From an uncultured Akkermansia sp. (GTDB lineage Bacteria; Verrucomicrobiota; Verrucomicrobiia; Verrucomicrobiales; Akkermansiaceae): a stretch of DNA of 35,687 nt. Positions 14,636 to 24,260 of the stretch are shown here, one piece after another. Numbering within the stretch: the stretch's first letter is position 1; each line of letters starts with the position of its first letter. The translations under genes were made by a program, and so were the position numbers. The notes beneath the pieces are model-generated. The model was given only the letters and a program-made list of their open reading frames with translations, made no database searches and was not told the DNA's origin. The stretch lies in the NCBI GenBank assembly GCA_947631435.1, contig CANRLM010000024.1, forward strand, positions 1-35,687. The letters are read 5' to 3'.

Positions 14636-16909
14636 ATGAAAAAAGTTGTCACCACGTTGCTTCTCCTCATCCTCACGTTCATTAGTGTAGGAGCGGCCGT
14701 GGTGTTGTTCATTGACGGGAGCCTGGCTCGTCTCACAGGGTGGTACCACTTCCGTCCGGGGATGTCTCTCTTCCCGCAGGAAAATCTCTCTCGCCTTCAG
14801 GATGTGTCCTGGATGCGCATCCAGGACCTCCACGACACCATTGAGTGCACACGAGAGAAAGATGGCTCATGGTGGATCTCGGCTCCCTTTCATGACCGCA
14901 TGGCTCCCGCTGCAGCCCGAGCCATTATTGACTTCACTGCTGCCGCCAAATTGGTGGACACTCTGCCGCTCAACAATACAACGCGTGCCGGTATGCGTGA
15001 GTTCGGCGTTGAAACTACCCCACATACCATCACTCTTAAAGTCCTCGCCGGAGATGGAGAGATGAGCACTGTGGCGCGTTATACGCTGGGAAGCTCCTCC
15101 CCATGGCTTGCAGATGCCGAAGATGGCAAACACCTGCTGCCCACCACCTACCTGCGCACTAATTTCTACGGGAAAGACAAACGCATCCACGTCGTGAGCG
15201 GCGATATCCTTTCGCTTTTCAAGAATGGATTGGGGGGACTCCGTGATCCACACCCCCTGCAATTCGAGGAAGATTCTCTTCTACGCATCGAACTTCAGGA
15301 TCACGCTAACAAAGAGCAGCCCTCCCCTGCCCCCCTCGTTTTGGAGAGAGCCAGCGGGCAGTCTCCATGGATCATCCAATCTCCGTGCCTGACCGAAGCA
15401 GCGCAGGATTCTGTAGATTTGCTTGTATCGAGCCTTGTCAAGCTGCGAGCTATCCGTATTGATGACGCGGGTGTTGTTTCCCTTCCGGAAGAGCCGGATA
15501 AGGTCCTCACTTTTTCGCCGGAAAACGGGAAGTCCGTTGTTTTTAAGATATTTCCCGCATTCAATTCTCCAGCAGATGGACGGCGAATTTGTTATGCGAC
15601 TGTGAGTGATCGCCCCGTGGTCTTCACTCTGGCGGTGGAGCCGCGTCTGCGGCGCCAGGGTAGCGGCTTTGCGGCAGTCGTCAACGCCATGCTCTCCCTG
15701 CCGGTTCTCCCCAAGGCTCAACGGATCCGCATTCGTGAAGCTCAGCAGTGGGTATACCTGGAGGAACTTCCCCTCACTCTCTCCCAACTTCGCTCCCGAC
15801 AATTCACCAGCATCACTGCGGCGGATATTGACAAGCTGGTGCTCTTCTCGCGCTTCGATCGTTTTCCTCTGCGCCTGCGCCGTATTCCGGGCGATTCAGA
15901 GGGGCAGGTGAAGGATGTGTGGATGTTCTCTGCCGAGGGGCTTCCTTTTGCCGAAGCAGATCCCGAAATTGTCGATTCTTTCCTCAACAGCCTTCATTCT
16001 ATCCCGATTGAGGATGTGTTGGAGGACATCCCTCCCACGGCGGATATTGCCAGTGTTCGTGAGAAATATGGACTGAATCAGCCGGATTACGAACTCCTTA
16101 TGCAGCCCCGAGAGTGCGCCATCCGGGCCGTACTCTTCGGTGTCGATATGCCTCTCGTGCGAGACCGGGCGCCACGTTCCTTCTGCCTCAAAAGACAACG
16201 CGTGGGCAACAAACGTTATTGGGTTGGCATGGAAAACGATTCCTTGACCATCTGTCGCTTAAGTCTGAAACTCACGAAACTCTTCTCCACCTCCTCCCTC
16301 TATTGGAAGAAGCGTAACCTCGTCAGCTTCCCGATTTCTGCTCTCAGAACGCTCACTCTTGCTTATCAGAAAGCTCCGCTTGTGCTGCACTACGACTACA
16401 TCGGTGAAGCGTGGACCGGCACACTGGACGGGCAAGACGTTACCCCGCGTATCAACCCGCACCGCACTAATTTTTACGTACGTCATCTGCAGAACCTGAG
16501 GGTGTGGCAGTGGCTCCGGCAGGACACCGAGGAAGCTCTCGCTGCCCTGCAGGATCCTGTTTTCACAGTGAAACTGGATCTCGAGGTTACCGACTATTCG
16601 GACCTCGAGCAGCTCGTGCTTGCCACCCCCACAGAAGATACGCAGACTGGCGCCCCTGACAGTTCTACTCCTCGTATGCAGATCGTGCGTGACATGCTCT
16701 CCGAAAAAACAGAAGTTGATGCAACGTTCCGTTCCCTTGCGCTTGGGGAAAAGAAAGTTGAGAAAAAGACGATCACAATCGAGGTTGCCCCCACAAATAC
16801 CCTGTCTCGTAAACCTCTCTTCTACGGTCGTATTCGGGAAGATGGCTCCTTGTTTATTCTCTCCTACGACGATGCCCAGGGACTGGATGGTCAACTTCTG
16901 GATAAATAA
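14636..16909 (+). CDS. DUF4340 domain-containing membrane-anchored protein
   Basis: This 757-residue protein has an N-terminal transmembrane anchor (residues 4-24, VVTTLLLLILTFISVGAAVV) and a long periplasmic region of repeated beta-rich units typical of DUF4340. These include WMRIQDLHDTIECTREKDGSWWISAPF near the start, and KLVLFSRFDRFPLRLRRI with a WMFSAEG-like phrase midway. DUF4340 proteins are usually encoded next to GldFG-type ABC exporters, as here. Their molecular role is unproven; an accessory part of the exporter is inferred from gene order. The ATG at 14636 is preferred over an upstream in-frame ATG at 14606, since it starts directly before the basic-hydrophobic anchor. The stop shares one base with the fucosidase start. 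Confidence 0.85.
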   Translation: MKKVVTTLLLLILTFISVGAAVVLFIDGSLARLTGWYHFRPGMSLFPQENLSRLQDVSWMRIQDLHDTIECTREKDGSWWISAPFHDRMAPAAARAIIDFTAAAKLVDTLPLNNTTRAGMREFGVETTPHTITLKVLAGDGEMSTVARYTLGSSSPWLADAEDGKHLLPTTYLRTNFYGKDKRIHVVSGDILSLFKNGLGGLRDPHPLQFEEDSLLRIELQDHANKEQPSPAPLVLERASGQSPWIIQSPCLTEAAQDSVDLLVSSLVKLRAIRIDDAGVVSLPEEPDKVLTFSPENGKSVVFKIFPAFNSPADGRRICYATVSDRPVVFTLAVEPRLRRQGSGFAAVVNAMLSLPVLPKAQRIRIREAQQWVYLEELPLTLSQLRSRQFTSITAADIDKLVLFSRFDRFPLRLRRIPGDSEGQVKDVWMFSAEGLPFAEADPEIVDSFLNSLHSIPIEDVLEDIPPTADIASVREKYGLNQPDYELLMQPRECAIRAVLFGVDMPLVRDRAPRSFCLKRQRVGNKRYWVGMENDSLTICRLSLKLTKLFSTSSLYWKKRNLVSFPISALRTLTLAYQKAPLVLHYDYIGEAWTGTLDGQDVTPRINPHRTNFYVRHLQNLRVWQWLRQDTEEALAALQDPVFTVKLDLEVTDYSDLEQLVLATPTEDTQTGAPDSSTPRMQIVRDMLSEKTEVDATFRSLALGEKKVEKKTITIEVAPTNTLSRKPLFYGRIREDGSLFILSYDDAQGLDGQLLDK

Positions 16910-18819
16910 TGCATCCGCGCTCTTTCATGAATATCCGGCATACTATCACAAAGAAAATCCTCCGATGGGTTCTCGTGCTCTGTTTCGCAGGGTTCGTTCC
17001 CTGCCCCTCCCTCGCTGCTGTTAAGCCCCCCGCTCCTTGTGGCGCTGTGCCAACAGAGCGACAAGTTAACTGGCTGCGCATGGAGTGGTATGCCTTTGTA
17101 CACTTCGGCATCAATACATTTACCGGCAAAGAGTGGGGATACGGAGACGAAAAGCCTGAGCTTTTCAATCCATCCGGCTTTGATCCCGAGTCTGCTGCCA
17201 AAGTCTTCAAGAAAGCGGGGATGGCCGGTATGATTTACACGGCGAAACATCACGATGGCTTCTGCCTGTGGCCCACCGGGTCAACGACACACAACATAAC
17301 CAGATCCCCGTGGAAGAAAGGAAAGGGAGATGTCGTCAAAGGTTTTGCGAATGCATGCAAAAAGGAGGGTATCAAATTCGGCATCTACCTTTCTCCATGG
17401 GATCGCAACAATGCAGAGTATGGACGCCCGGGCTACTTAAGAGTCTACGAGCGGCAGATCCGCGAAATCCTGACGAGTTACGGCCCGATTTTTGAAATGT
17501 GGTTTGACGGCGCTAACGGCGGCGATGGCTACTACGGTGGAACCAGGGAGAAGAGAAATATAGGCAACAGCGATAAATATTACAATTTTGAACGCATCGT
17601 CAAACTCATCCGCTCAATCCAACCCGATTGCATTGTGTGGGGAGCTGCTCAGCATGGAGATGTCGTGTGGGGTGGCTCTGAAAAAGGCTTTGTGAAATAC
17701 CCCTGCTGGAATGTGATCAACATGGACAAGCAGGAAGAAAAGTGGATATCGCTGGAAGCAGACACCCCGATTAATGGAGCCGGTTGGTTCTGGCACCCCG
17801 GGCAGAACGCGAGAGTGAAATCCCCCGAGCAGCTCATGCAGGTTTATTACGATAGCGTGGGCCGCGGCGCCAACCTTATTCTCAACCTTGCCATGGATCG
17901 CTCCGGCAGGTTGGATCCTGCCGATGTCGCAGCTCTGAATTCCCTGGCCGAAATGCGCCGCAGGCTCCTGTCTCATGATTTTGCAGCCGGCGCTGAAGCC
18001 TCAGCCAGTGAAGTTCGTGGAAAGGATGACGCCTTCAAGGCATCCAACGTAACGGATGGCAACATCGAGAGCTACTGGTGTCCGGAAGATAAAACGACCG
18101 GAGGCTGTTGGCTGGAAATCAAACTCTCGAAGGATGCGACTTTTGATGTGGTACGTCTGCGTGAGCAGATTCGTCTTGGGCAGCGTGTCAAATCATTCCG
18201 TCTGGAAGCTTTTCTCGATGGCAACTGGCAAATAGTTGACGGCGAAGGGAAGACCATCGGAAATCAGGTGCTGCGAAAACTCGCAAAGCCTGTCACCACC
18301 GATCGCGTCCGCCTCGTTATCACCGACTCTCGAGCCTGTCCGTGCATCAGTGAGTTCTCTCTCCTACGCCATCCGGATCCGGTTGCTGTAGATGAGACGT
18401 CGCTTCTTTGCAACGAATCGGAGGAGACCTCTGCCCCCCTGCCCCGCGATAAGTGGACGAGCGAGATGACGGGAGCCTCAAAGGCCTGGGATGGCGATGA
18501 TTCCACCTTCTGGCAGGGGAATGGAAACAAACTCATCGTGAATCTCGGCGAGGAGGTCTCCTTCTCCGGGTTCTCCTATCTGCCTAAACAAAATGGGGAT
18601 TTCAACGCCATGACCGATCGCTACCGCTTTGAGGTCAGCTCTGACGGCGAAAAATGGAAAGAGGTCGCTTCGGGTGAATTCCCTAATATCCGCGCCAATC
18701 CCATCCTCCAAACGGTAACTTTTGACCGGGCGGTGAAAGCCCGTTTCTTCCGTTTCATCGGCATCTCTTCCCTGGAGGGCAAGGGAGCTTCTGCCGCAGA
18801 AATTAACCTCCTGAAGTAA
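16909..18819 (+). CDS. Secreted alpha-L-fucosidase, GH29, with C-terminal F5/8C-like domains
   Basis: This 636-residue enzyme has a signal peptide (basic NIRHTITKK then hydrophobic WVLVLCFAGFV, cleaved near residue 37). The GH29 barrel covers about residues 45-360. WYAFVHFGINTFTGKEWG and YTAKHHDGFCLWP (H114, H115) are substrate-site motifs. The catalytic nucleophile is Asp200 in EMWFDGANGG. Two C-terminal beta-sandwich modules of discoidin/F5-8C (CBM32-like) type follow at about 370-490 and 500-636, with the recurring phrase NVTDGNIESYW / KAWDGDDSTFW. It should release alpha-linked fucose from host or plant glycans such as mucin in the periplasm or outside. It starts one base inside the DUF4340 stop (TAATG), so it is translationally coupled to an ABC-exporter operon. 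This is an unusual setting for a glycosidase. Confidence 0.94.
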   Translation: MHPRSFMNIRHTITKKILRWVLVLCFAGFVPCPSLAAVKPPAPCGAVPTERQVNWLRMEWYAFVHFGINTFTGKEWGYGDEKPELFNPSGFDPESAAKVFKKAGMAGMIYTAKHHDGFCLWPTGSTTHNITRSPWKKGKGDVVKGFANACKKEGIKFGIYLSPWDRNNAEYGRPGYLRVYERQIREILTSYGPIFEMWFDGANGGDGYYGGTREKRNIGNSDKYYNFERIVKLIRSIQPDCIVWGAAQHGDVVWGGSEKGFVKYPCWNVINMDKQEEKWISLEADTPINGAGWFWHPGQNARVKSPEQLMQVYYDSVGRGANLILNLAMDRSGRLDPADVAALNSLAEMRRRLLSHDFAAGAEASASEVRGKDDAFKASNVTDGNIESYWCPEDKTTGGCWLEIKLSKDATFDVVRLREQIRLGQRVKSFRLEAFLDGNWQIVDGEGKTIGNQVLRKLAKPVTTDRVRLVITDSRACPCISEFSLLRHPDPVAVDETSLLCNESEETSAPLPRDKWTSEMTGASKAWDGDDSTFWQGNGNKLIVNLGEEVSFSGFSYLPKQNGDFNAMTDRYRFEVSSDGEKWKEVASGEFPNIRANPILQTVTFDRAVKARFFRFIGISSLEGKGASAAEINLLK

Positions 18820-18837
18820 ATTATTGTTTCAACCGCT

Positions 18838-19689
18838 GTGTGGGTCTGGCATAAAAGAATACGTAAGAAGGACGAGGCAGAGTGGTCCGCACGCCTCGCT
18901 TCTTTGCCGGGTGTTGTCTTTTCCTCCCTGCCGGGGAAGGAGCACGTCGACGTGCGCTGCTACAGCGATGAGCCAACAACGCTCCTGGCGTTCTATTCTG
19001 CGTTCGGCGGGAGCTTTTTGCAGGAAGAAGAAAAAGATTGGGTAGCAGCCACGGCGCCGGAGCAGACTGCCCCCCTGCTCATTCGTGACAGACTCGTCAT
19101 CTACTCTGCGGAGAAACAACGAGCTTCCCTGCAGCGCCTCTACCCCGGGCGCGTTCTGCTGCAATTCCCGGCGGAATGCGCCTTCGGCACCGGGCACCAT
19201 GCCACCACTTCTACCTGTCTGCGTCTGCTCTGCGACGAAGCAAAAAAGCGCGACGGCACCCCATGGCGACTCATTGATGCCGGTTGCGGCACGGGGATTC
19301 TTGCCCTGGCAGCCCTGCGCCTCGGAGCACAGAGCGCCGTAGCCTTCGACTTTGATCCTGACGCCGTAGAAATCGCCAGGCGTAATATCGAGCGCAATGG
19401 CGGAGCTGCATCCCTTCACCTGCTACAAGCAGATGTATTCGATTGGATAGCAGCCCCCAAGGAGAGAGCACATGTCATCGTGGCGAATCTTTTCTCCAAT
19501 ATTTTGCAACGCGCCTTTCCCCGTATCATCCAATCCTTTGTAAAGGATCATCCCGGTATCCTCATCGCCTCCGGTATCCTGCGTGAGCAGGCGGATGAGA
19601 CCATCCGGAGCGGCTGCGCTGCCGGTTTGCAGCTCACCCGAAAAGTCATTCGCGGCAAATGGGTCACTCTCCAATTTACACACGCATGA
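18838..19689 (+). CDS. prmA: Ribosomal protein L11 methyltransferase (PrmA-like)
   Basis: This 283-residue SAM-dependent methyltransferase trimethylates L11 in its best known members. Motifs are FGTGHHATT (116-124), the SAM-binding DAGCGTGILALAAL (147-160), the acidic strand AFDFDPDAVEIARRN, and the catalytic-loop VANLFSNIL. The length matches PrmA, though the N-terminal substrate-recognition domain is only moderately recognisable. A broader small-molecule methyltransferase cannot be wholly excluded. The start is GTG at 18838; there is no ATG between the fucosidase stop and the conserved region. The stop overlaps the tsaB start (ATGA), so the two are coupled. Confidence 0.88.
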   Translation: MWVWHKRIRKKDEAEWSARLASLPGVVFSSLPGKEHVDVRCYSDEPTTLLAFYSAFGGSFLQEEEKDWVAATAPEQTAPLLIRDRLVIYSAEKQRASLQRLYPGRVLLQFPAECAFGTGHHATTSTCLRLLCDEAKKRDGTPWRLIDAGCGTGILALAALRLGAQSAVAFDFDPDAVEIARRNIERNGGAASLHLLQADVFDWIAAPKERAHVIVANLFSNILQRAFPRIIQSFVKDHPGILIASGILREQADETIRSGCAAGLQLTRKVIRGKWVTLQFTHA

Positions 19690-20315
19690 ATATCCTGGCC
19701 CTCGAATGTTCCTCTTCTCATGCCTCCCTTGCGTTGCATGCCCCATGTTCTGTAGAGCATGCCTGGACGGCGGGGAGGAACCATGATGCCTTTCTCTTCC
19801 CCGCCCTGCGGGAGGCCCTCAGATCGCTCGCAGAAGATGATGATCTGCCGTTCATTCTCGTCGGTGCCGGCCCCGGAAGCTACGGTGGGGTGCGGGTAGC
19901 GTTGGCCACTGCGGTTGGAGTCGCTCTGGTGCGCCACTCCCGTGTGGTGTCTATTCCCTCCTGGGAGCCTCTTGTCGCCTCCTCCGGCTGCCGAATGCTC
20001 TCCAATGCACGGCGTGGCGACTGGGCGCTTTACGGCGCCGGGGGGGATATTGAAGTTTTCAACTCCGCAGACCCTATCCGTCACCTCGTTGAACAGGGGG
20101 AGGATATCCGATCCGGAGAAGCCTCTCCCCTGCTTGCCGGCGCCGGTATCGTCCTTCAGCATACCGACCTCGTTCCAACAGCCGGGCAGCTCATTGATTT
20201 CTGGCTTTCTCTCTCCCCTGAGAAGCGGGAGGAGCTTGCCGCCAAGCCCGCAGAGCCCCTCTACGTGCGTCCTCCGCACATCACTGAAGCCAGGCGCAAA
20301 CCCTGGGAATTCTGA
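19686..20315 (+). CDS. tsaB: tRNA threonylcarbamoyladenosine biosynthesis protein TsaB
   Basis: This 209-residue TsaB-like ASKHA-fold protein starts ILALECSSSHASLAL (the DTS/ECS phosphate-1-like strand). It contains GAGPGSYGGVRVALATAVGVAL, corresponding to the conserved GPGSFTGLRIG loop. TsaB partners TsaD and TsaE to make the t6A37 modification of ANN-decoding tRNAs, and itself lacks catalytic metal ligands. It is slightly shorter than many homologues, with a short C-terminal part. The start at 19686 overlaps the PrmA stop by four bases. An upstream in-frame ATG (19659) lies inside PrmA and was rejected. It belongs to the same gene train as PrmA. Confidence 0.88.
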   Translation: MNILALECSSSHASLALHAPCSVEHAWTAGRNHDAFLFPALREALRSLAEDDDLPFILVGAGPGSYGGVRVALATAVGVALVRHSRVVSIPSWEPLVASSGCRMLSNARRGDWALYGAGGDIEVFNSADPIRHLVEQGEDIRSGEASPLLAGAGIVLQHTDLVPTAGQLIDFWLSLSPEKREELAAKPAEPLYVRPPHITEARRKPWEF

Positions 20316-20322
20316 TTTTCTG

Positions 20323-20682
20323 ATGTCCACTACACCCCCTGACTCCACAATTCACGCCTGCCGACGCTGTGGCGCCTGCTGCCGGTGGGAGGGGGATGTG
20401 TGCCTCACGGAACCGGACATTTCTGCCATCGCGGGTTTCTTGCAAATGGGCGAGAAGGATTTCATCAACACGTACTGCCGTTTGCAGCGCAACCGGTGCG
20501 GGCTTTCGCTCATTGACGATGCAAATGGCGCCTGCATCATGCTGGGTGCAGATAACGCCTGCCGCATCCAGCCTGTAAAACCACGGCAGTGCCGCGATTT
20601 CCCTCTACGCTGGAATTTTCCCGGTTGGGAGACTCGCTGTCCCGCCGCGGTCAACCGGAAGGGAGGGCCCGCAGTATGCTGA
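20323..20682 (+). CDS. YkgJ-family cysteine-cluster protein (UPF0153-like)
   Basis: This 119-residue protein carries the YkgJ hallmark CRRCGACC (C13, C16, C19, C20). Further cysteines lie in DVCLTEPD, and in the closing motif ACRIQPVKPRQCRDFPL. Cys clusters of this family bind zinc or an iron-sulfur cluster; the biochemical role is not established. The start at 20323 gives a compact domain. A longer open frame beginning at 19915 is overlap with tsaB and was rejected. It starts seven bases after the tsaB stop, and its end overlaps the next gene by seven bases. Confidence 0.85.
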   Translation: MSTTPPDSTIHACRRCGACCRWEGDVCLTEPDISAIAGFLQMGEKDFINTYCRLQRNRCGLSLIDDANGACIMLGADNACRIQPVKPRQCRDFPLRWNFPGWETRCPAAVNRKGGPAVC

Positions 20683-23600
20683 CGAAACCCCGTCACGTTT
20701 TGCTGGAAGGCATGCTGCACTTGAAGCGTGGGGTGCTTCGTGTGCGTGGTTTCCTCGTCGCTATCTTTGCCCGTGTGCCTCGGCGTATCGGCCCCAAGGT
20801 GGAGTCTCGCCGCACTCATGCCGGCATCATCGCCGATCTCTTTGCCTCCATCATGTGCCGTGTGGATGGGTTGGGCGCTGAGGATATGGATACCGCCATG
20901 GATATCCTGCGCTACGACTTCCCTAATGTGGAACACAGCTGGCTTGCCGCCCGTTTCCGCACGGCTTACCGAGCAGGGTTCCCTCTGGAGGTTACTCTGC
21001 GCCTGGCTGCCGCAGATCGTACGGTGGCGGAGCGTTACTCGCTCGCGCTGGAGATCCTCACCATCCTGCACCGCGCCGGCGGAGACCTCACCAATCCCGA
21101 ACTCTTCGCGGAGGTGACCCACGGGCTCGGTTTACCGGATGCCGATCGGCAGCTGGAGGAGCTCCTTTCCAGTCCGGGCGCCCCGGCGACCCATCCCATC
21201 GAGGTGATCTCTTTTTCTGATCGTATCGCAGAGGGAAACGTGACTCTTTCTCCGGCGGATAGTCAGCTGAGTTTCCGCGCAGTTCGTTGCGTGAATCTGA
21301 TTATCATCATCAATGATGCTCGCGCTCCTCTCTCCGTGCGCGGACACACGTTGCACCAGGGGGACGTGATTCCCATCTCCTCCGGCCAATCCATCTCCCT
21401 CTCCGAGAGTTCTCTCTCCTTTGATACCATCCGCGGGCTTATCCTGGCACACCACGCCGGAATGCGTTACGTCTGCTACCTCAGTCTGGAAGGAGATTCG
21501 ATCTCCATCTCGCGCCAACGTCCGTTGAGCAGCGTAGCGCGTGTTACCTTTGGTTTGCATGTCGATCTGGAGGTGCTGCGAAGAGACGCACAATTTGTTC
21601 TCGACGGTGTCCCCCTGCACCATGGCACTTCCGTATGCACCACCTTTTTTACCCCCTTCTCCATCCAGGGCGCGGGGCCATACACCTTTGCAAACCTCCG
21701 CGATACCGGTGATTCCGGGCACAGTTACCTCCTTGACCCGCAAACCCGTAAGGTGGTGGTCACCAATCTGCCGTATATGAATAAGCCGGGAGCGCTTATG
21801 CTGGCTCCCGGTCTCGCCCCCGGCATGGTGTTTGAGGTGAGCTATTCACGCAGCAACAACCGAGGACACCTGCGCGTCATCGAGGATTCTACCCATGCGC
21901 TCACCGTAGAAGGGATGCCCGTGCGTGGCGAAATCGAACTGAAAGATGGCGATCTTATAGCACTCAGCTCCGTCCAATTCCTCCGTTGCCGCTTCTCTGC
22001 CGGTGTGTTGGATGAGGAATCAAGTCTCATTACCTCCATGCACGTCCGCGGTCTCACCCGTGACTTTGTCCGGGCCGGGCGTGTGGTCGATAATATCGAT
22101 TTCTTCCTGCAACGCGGGGAAATGGCTTGCATCCTCGGTCCCAGCGGCTCGGGCAAATCAACGTTGCTCAGCCTCCTCGCCGGGCATCTCTCCCCCACTA
22201 TGGGGTCTGTGCGTTACAACAGCGAATTGCTCACTCCCGGCAACATCTCTCTGCGGCAGCATATCGCTTTCATCCCCCATGAGGATATCCTCGATGAGGC
22301 GCTCACCGTGGGAGAGCATATCTACCAAGCCTCCACAGCCCGCCGCCCGCGCCTCACGCATGCCGACCGCATGCGCCGGGTGCTCACCGTGTTGAATTTC
22401 GTGGGACTCAGCTCTCTGACCAAACGCACCGTCGGGCGTGCCGGAGAGCGCACCATATCTGATGGCGAGCGTTCTCGCCTCAATTTGGGACTGGATCTCA
22501 CCGGTACAGCAGAGGTCTTCCTCATTGACGAGCCTATCAGCGGGCTCTCCTCCGGGGATGCCGAACGGGTGATTCAGACCCTGGAGGGTATGTCTGCCGG
22601 GCGCATCCTGCTCTGCACCCTGCACCGCCCCGCCCAAAGCATTCTGAATCGCTTCCACAAGGTAATGGTGCTCAATTCTAAAGGACAGATGGCGTTCTGG
22701 GGTTCCCCTGAGGAGATGATGCACTACTTTCAGGATGCCGCTCGCGACATGGGGCTGCACGTGAGCCGCGAATCCGTCGCCGCCGGCGGGGCTGATTACG
22801 TCTTCGAAGTATTGGAAGCTCCCAACACACGCCTTGGCCACCGGTTCTCGGGTCCGGGCATCTGGCAGGAGCGTTTCGAAAGCTATTCGTATCGTCGTGA
22901 GGAAGCGCACCCTGCTCCTTCCCAGTCGGGAGAGGATGATGGAGGAGCCACGGCTCCCCCCATTCCGCCGGTCCCGCGGCGCACGCTCCCGGAGCTGTTG
23001 CGTCTGTTCTACCTGTGGATTCTGCGCACCCTGCTCGGTCGCATCCGCAGTGGCATGGGTCTGTACGCCGTGCTGCTTGAGGGGCCCCTGCTCGCGCTTC
23101 TCATCGCCGGCACCCTGCGCGCCGCCAGCGACACGCCTTATACATTCTACAAGGCTCTGCATATTAATGAGTACCTTTTTCTCTCCCTCGTGCTGGCAAT
23201 GTTCTTCGGGCTCACGGATGCAGCCTGCGAGATTCTGCGCGACCGCTTGCTTCTGCGTCGCGAGAGCAATTACAAGCCTTTTATCACCGGCTACCTGCTT
23301 GCCAAGTGCCTGGTCATTACAGGCATAGCCGCCGTGCAGTGTGCCCTGTACCTGCTTGTCGGCAACGCCATCCTGAGTATCCACGATATGTTCTGGTCCC
23401 ACCTGGGCATCATGGTGCTCACTGCTTTTGTCGGTATCGCCCTCTCGTTAATGGTCTCCGCTTTTGTTCGCTCCGAGCGCACGGCTCTCAATATCGTCCC
23501 TCTGCTTCTCGTGCCTCAGATTCTCCTCGCCGGGGCTCTTGTGCGCTTTGAAGAGATGAATGAATTTGCCCCGCCCCTGCCGAACATCCTTCCCACTTCC

Positions 23601-24260
23601 GTGGCAGAGCATCTTTCCAGCCTCCGCCACCGTGTCGCCTACCAGGATGAAACCACCCACGATATCCTCACCAAACCCGTCCCCCTCATTGCCGAGTTCT
23701 GTCCCCTGCGCTACGCCTTCGAAATGATGTTTGTCATGCAGGCCACGGATAACCTCTGGGAAACTGAGAACCGCTCCATCGACGAACAGCGCGATGAATT
23801 GAAGGCTTTTGGCTCAGACGACGATGTCCGCTTCATTCAACGCGCCGCTCTTTTGCTCAACACCACTGCGGCAAACGCCGATGAAGCCCGCTCCATCCTG
23901 CGCCGGGTACGAAAGGCAGCCCTCAGCAGGGATGAGAATCACCTGCGAGAGCTTACCCACTCGCTTGAGAGGCGCTCCGTCTCTCCGGCAAACCAGCCGC
24001 TGGAATTTTTCTTCTCCAACCGCCGCCTGGTAGCGATCGCAGAAGGTGTCAAAACCGCACGAAAAGATGCCCGCCTTGAGGAGCACAGAGGCTTCTTCCT
24101 TGCCCCTCGTCAGGCTCCCCCGCTCGGCTGGATCGACCAGGAAACAGATGCCGGCTCTGTTTCTACCCTCTGGCGCAATGGCACCTACCTCTTCCTCATG
24201 GGGCTCCTCCCCATCCTCCTTGCCGGTTACCGTCTCCGCCGCATCTGCCGCGGGGAGTGA
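20676..24260 (+). CDS. Large ABC transporter fusion: TerB-like, FHA-like, ABC ATPase and ABC-2 membrane domain
   Basis: This 1194-residue half-transporter combines several modules. Residues about 40-165 are a helical TerB/DjlA-like region (DLFASIMCRVDGL, then PELFAEVTHGLGL). Residues about 170-450 are beta-rich FHA-like repeats. The ABC ATPase has Walker A GPSGSGKST near residue 488, a degenerate signature ISDGERSR near 594, and Walker B VFLIDEP near 614. A membrane domain of the ABCG/ABC-2 type with about six helices spans 770-960, with a further helix at the very C-terminus (about 1175). ATPase-before-membrane order is ABCG-like. The cargo is unknown. The start at 20676 has GGGAGGG eight bases upstream and overlaps the YkgJ gene. 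An extension to 20589 was rejected. It is the last gene of the plus-strand train. Confidence 0.85.
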   Translation: MLTKPRHVLLEGMLHLKRGVLRVRGFLVAIFARVPRRIGPKVESRRTHAGIIADLFASIMCRVDGLGAEDMDTAMDILRYDFPNVEHSWLAARFRTAYRAGFPLEVTLRLAAADRTVAERYSLALEILTILHRAGGDLTNPELFAEVTHGLGLPDADRQLEELLSSPGAPATHPIEVISFSDRIAEGNVTLSPADSQLSFRAVRCVNLIIIINDARAPLSVRGHTLHQGDVIPISSGQSISLSESSLSFDTIRGLILAHHAGMRYVCYLSLEGDSISISRQRPLSSVARVTFGLHVDLEVLRRDAQFVLDGVPLHHGTSVCTTFFTPFSIQGAGPYTFANLRDTGDSGHSYLLDPQTRKVVVTNLPYMNKPGALMLAPGLAPGMVFEVSYSRSNNRGHLRVIEDSTHALTVEGMPVRGEIELKDGDLIALSSVQFLRCRFSAGVLDEESSLITSMHVRGLTRDFVRAGRVVDNIDFFLQRGEMACILGPSGSGKSTLLSLLAGHLSPTMGSVRYNSELLTPGNISLRQHIAFIPHEDILDEALTVGEHIYQASTARRPRLTHADRMRRVLTVLNFVGLSSLTKRTVGRAGERTISDGERSRLNLGLDLTGTAEVFLIDEPISGLSSGDAERVIQTLEGMSAGRILLCTLHRPAQSILNRFHKVMVLNSKGQMAFWGSPEEMMHYFQDAARDMGLHVSRESVAAGGADYVFEVLEAPNTRLGHRFSGPGIWQERFESYSYRREEAHPAPSQSGEDDGGATAPPIPPVPRRTLPELLRLFYLWILRTLLGRIRSGMGLYAVLLEGPLLALLIAGTLRAASDTPYTFYKALHINEYLFLSLVLAMFFGLTDAACEILRDRLLLRRESNYKPFITGYLLAKCLVITGIAAVQCALYLLVGNAILSIHDMFWSHLGIMVLTAFVGIALSLMVSAFVRSERTALNIVPLLLVPQILLAGALVRFEEMNEFAPPLPNILPTSVAEHLSSLRHRVAYQDETTHDILTKPVPLIAEFCPLRYAFEMMFVMQATDNLWETENRSIDEQRDELKAFGSDDDVRFIQRAALLLNTTAANADEARSILRRVRKAALSRDENHLRELTHSLERRSVSPANQPLEFFFSNRRLVAIAEGVKTARKDARLEEHRGFFLAPRQAPPLGWIDQETDAGSVSTLWRNGTYLFLMGLLPILLAGYRLRRICRGE

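Noticed and set aside
20589..20675. Upstream extension of the fusion transporter
   Set aside because: It lies inside the YkgJ gene; ATG 20676 has a good Shine-Dalgarno sequence eight bases upstream.
19915..20682. A 255-codon frame covering tsaB and the YkgJ gene
   Set aside because: The N-terminal 136 residues are an alternative frame of tsaB; the real YkgJ start is at 20323.
22158..23402. A long 414-codon minus-strand frame opposite the fusion transporter
   Set aside because: It is a shadow of the GC-rich coding strand; no domain is present, while the plus-strand gene has full ABC motifs.
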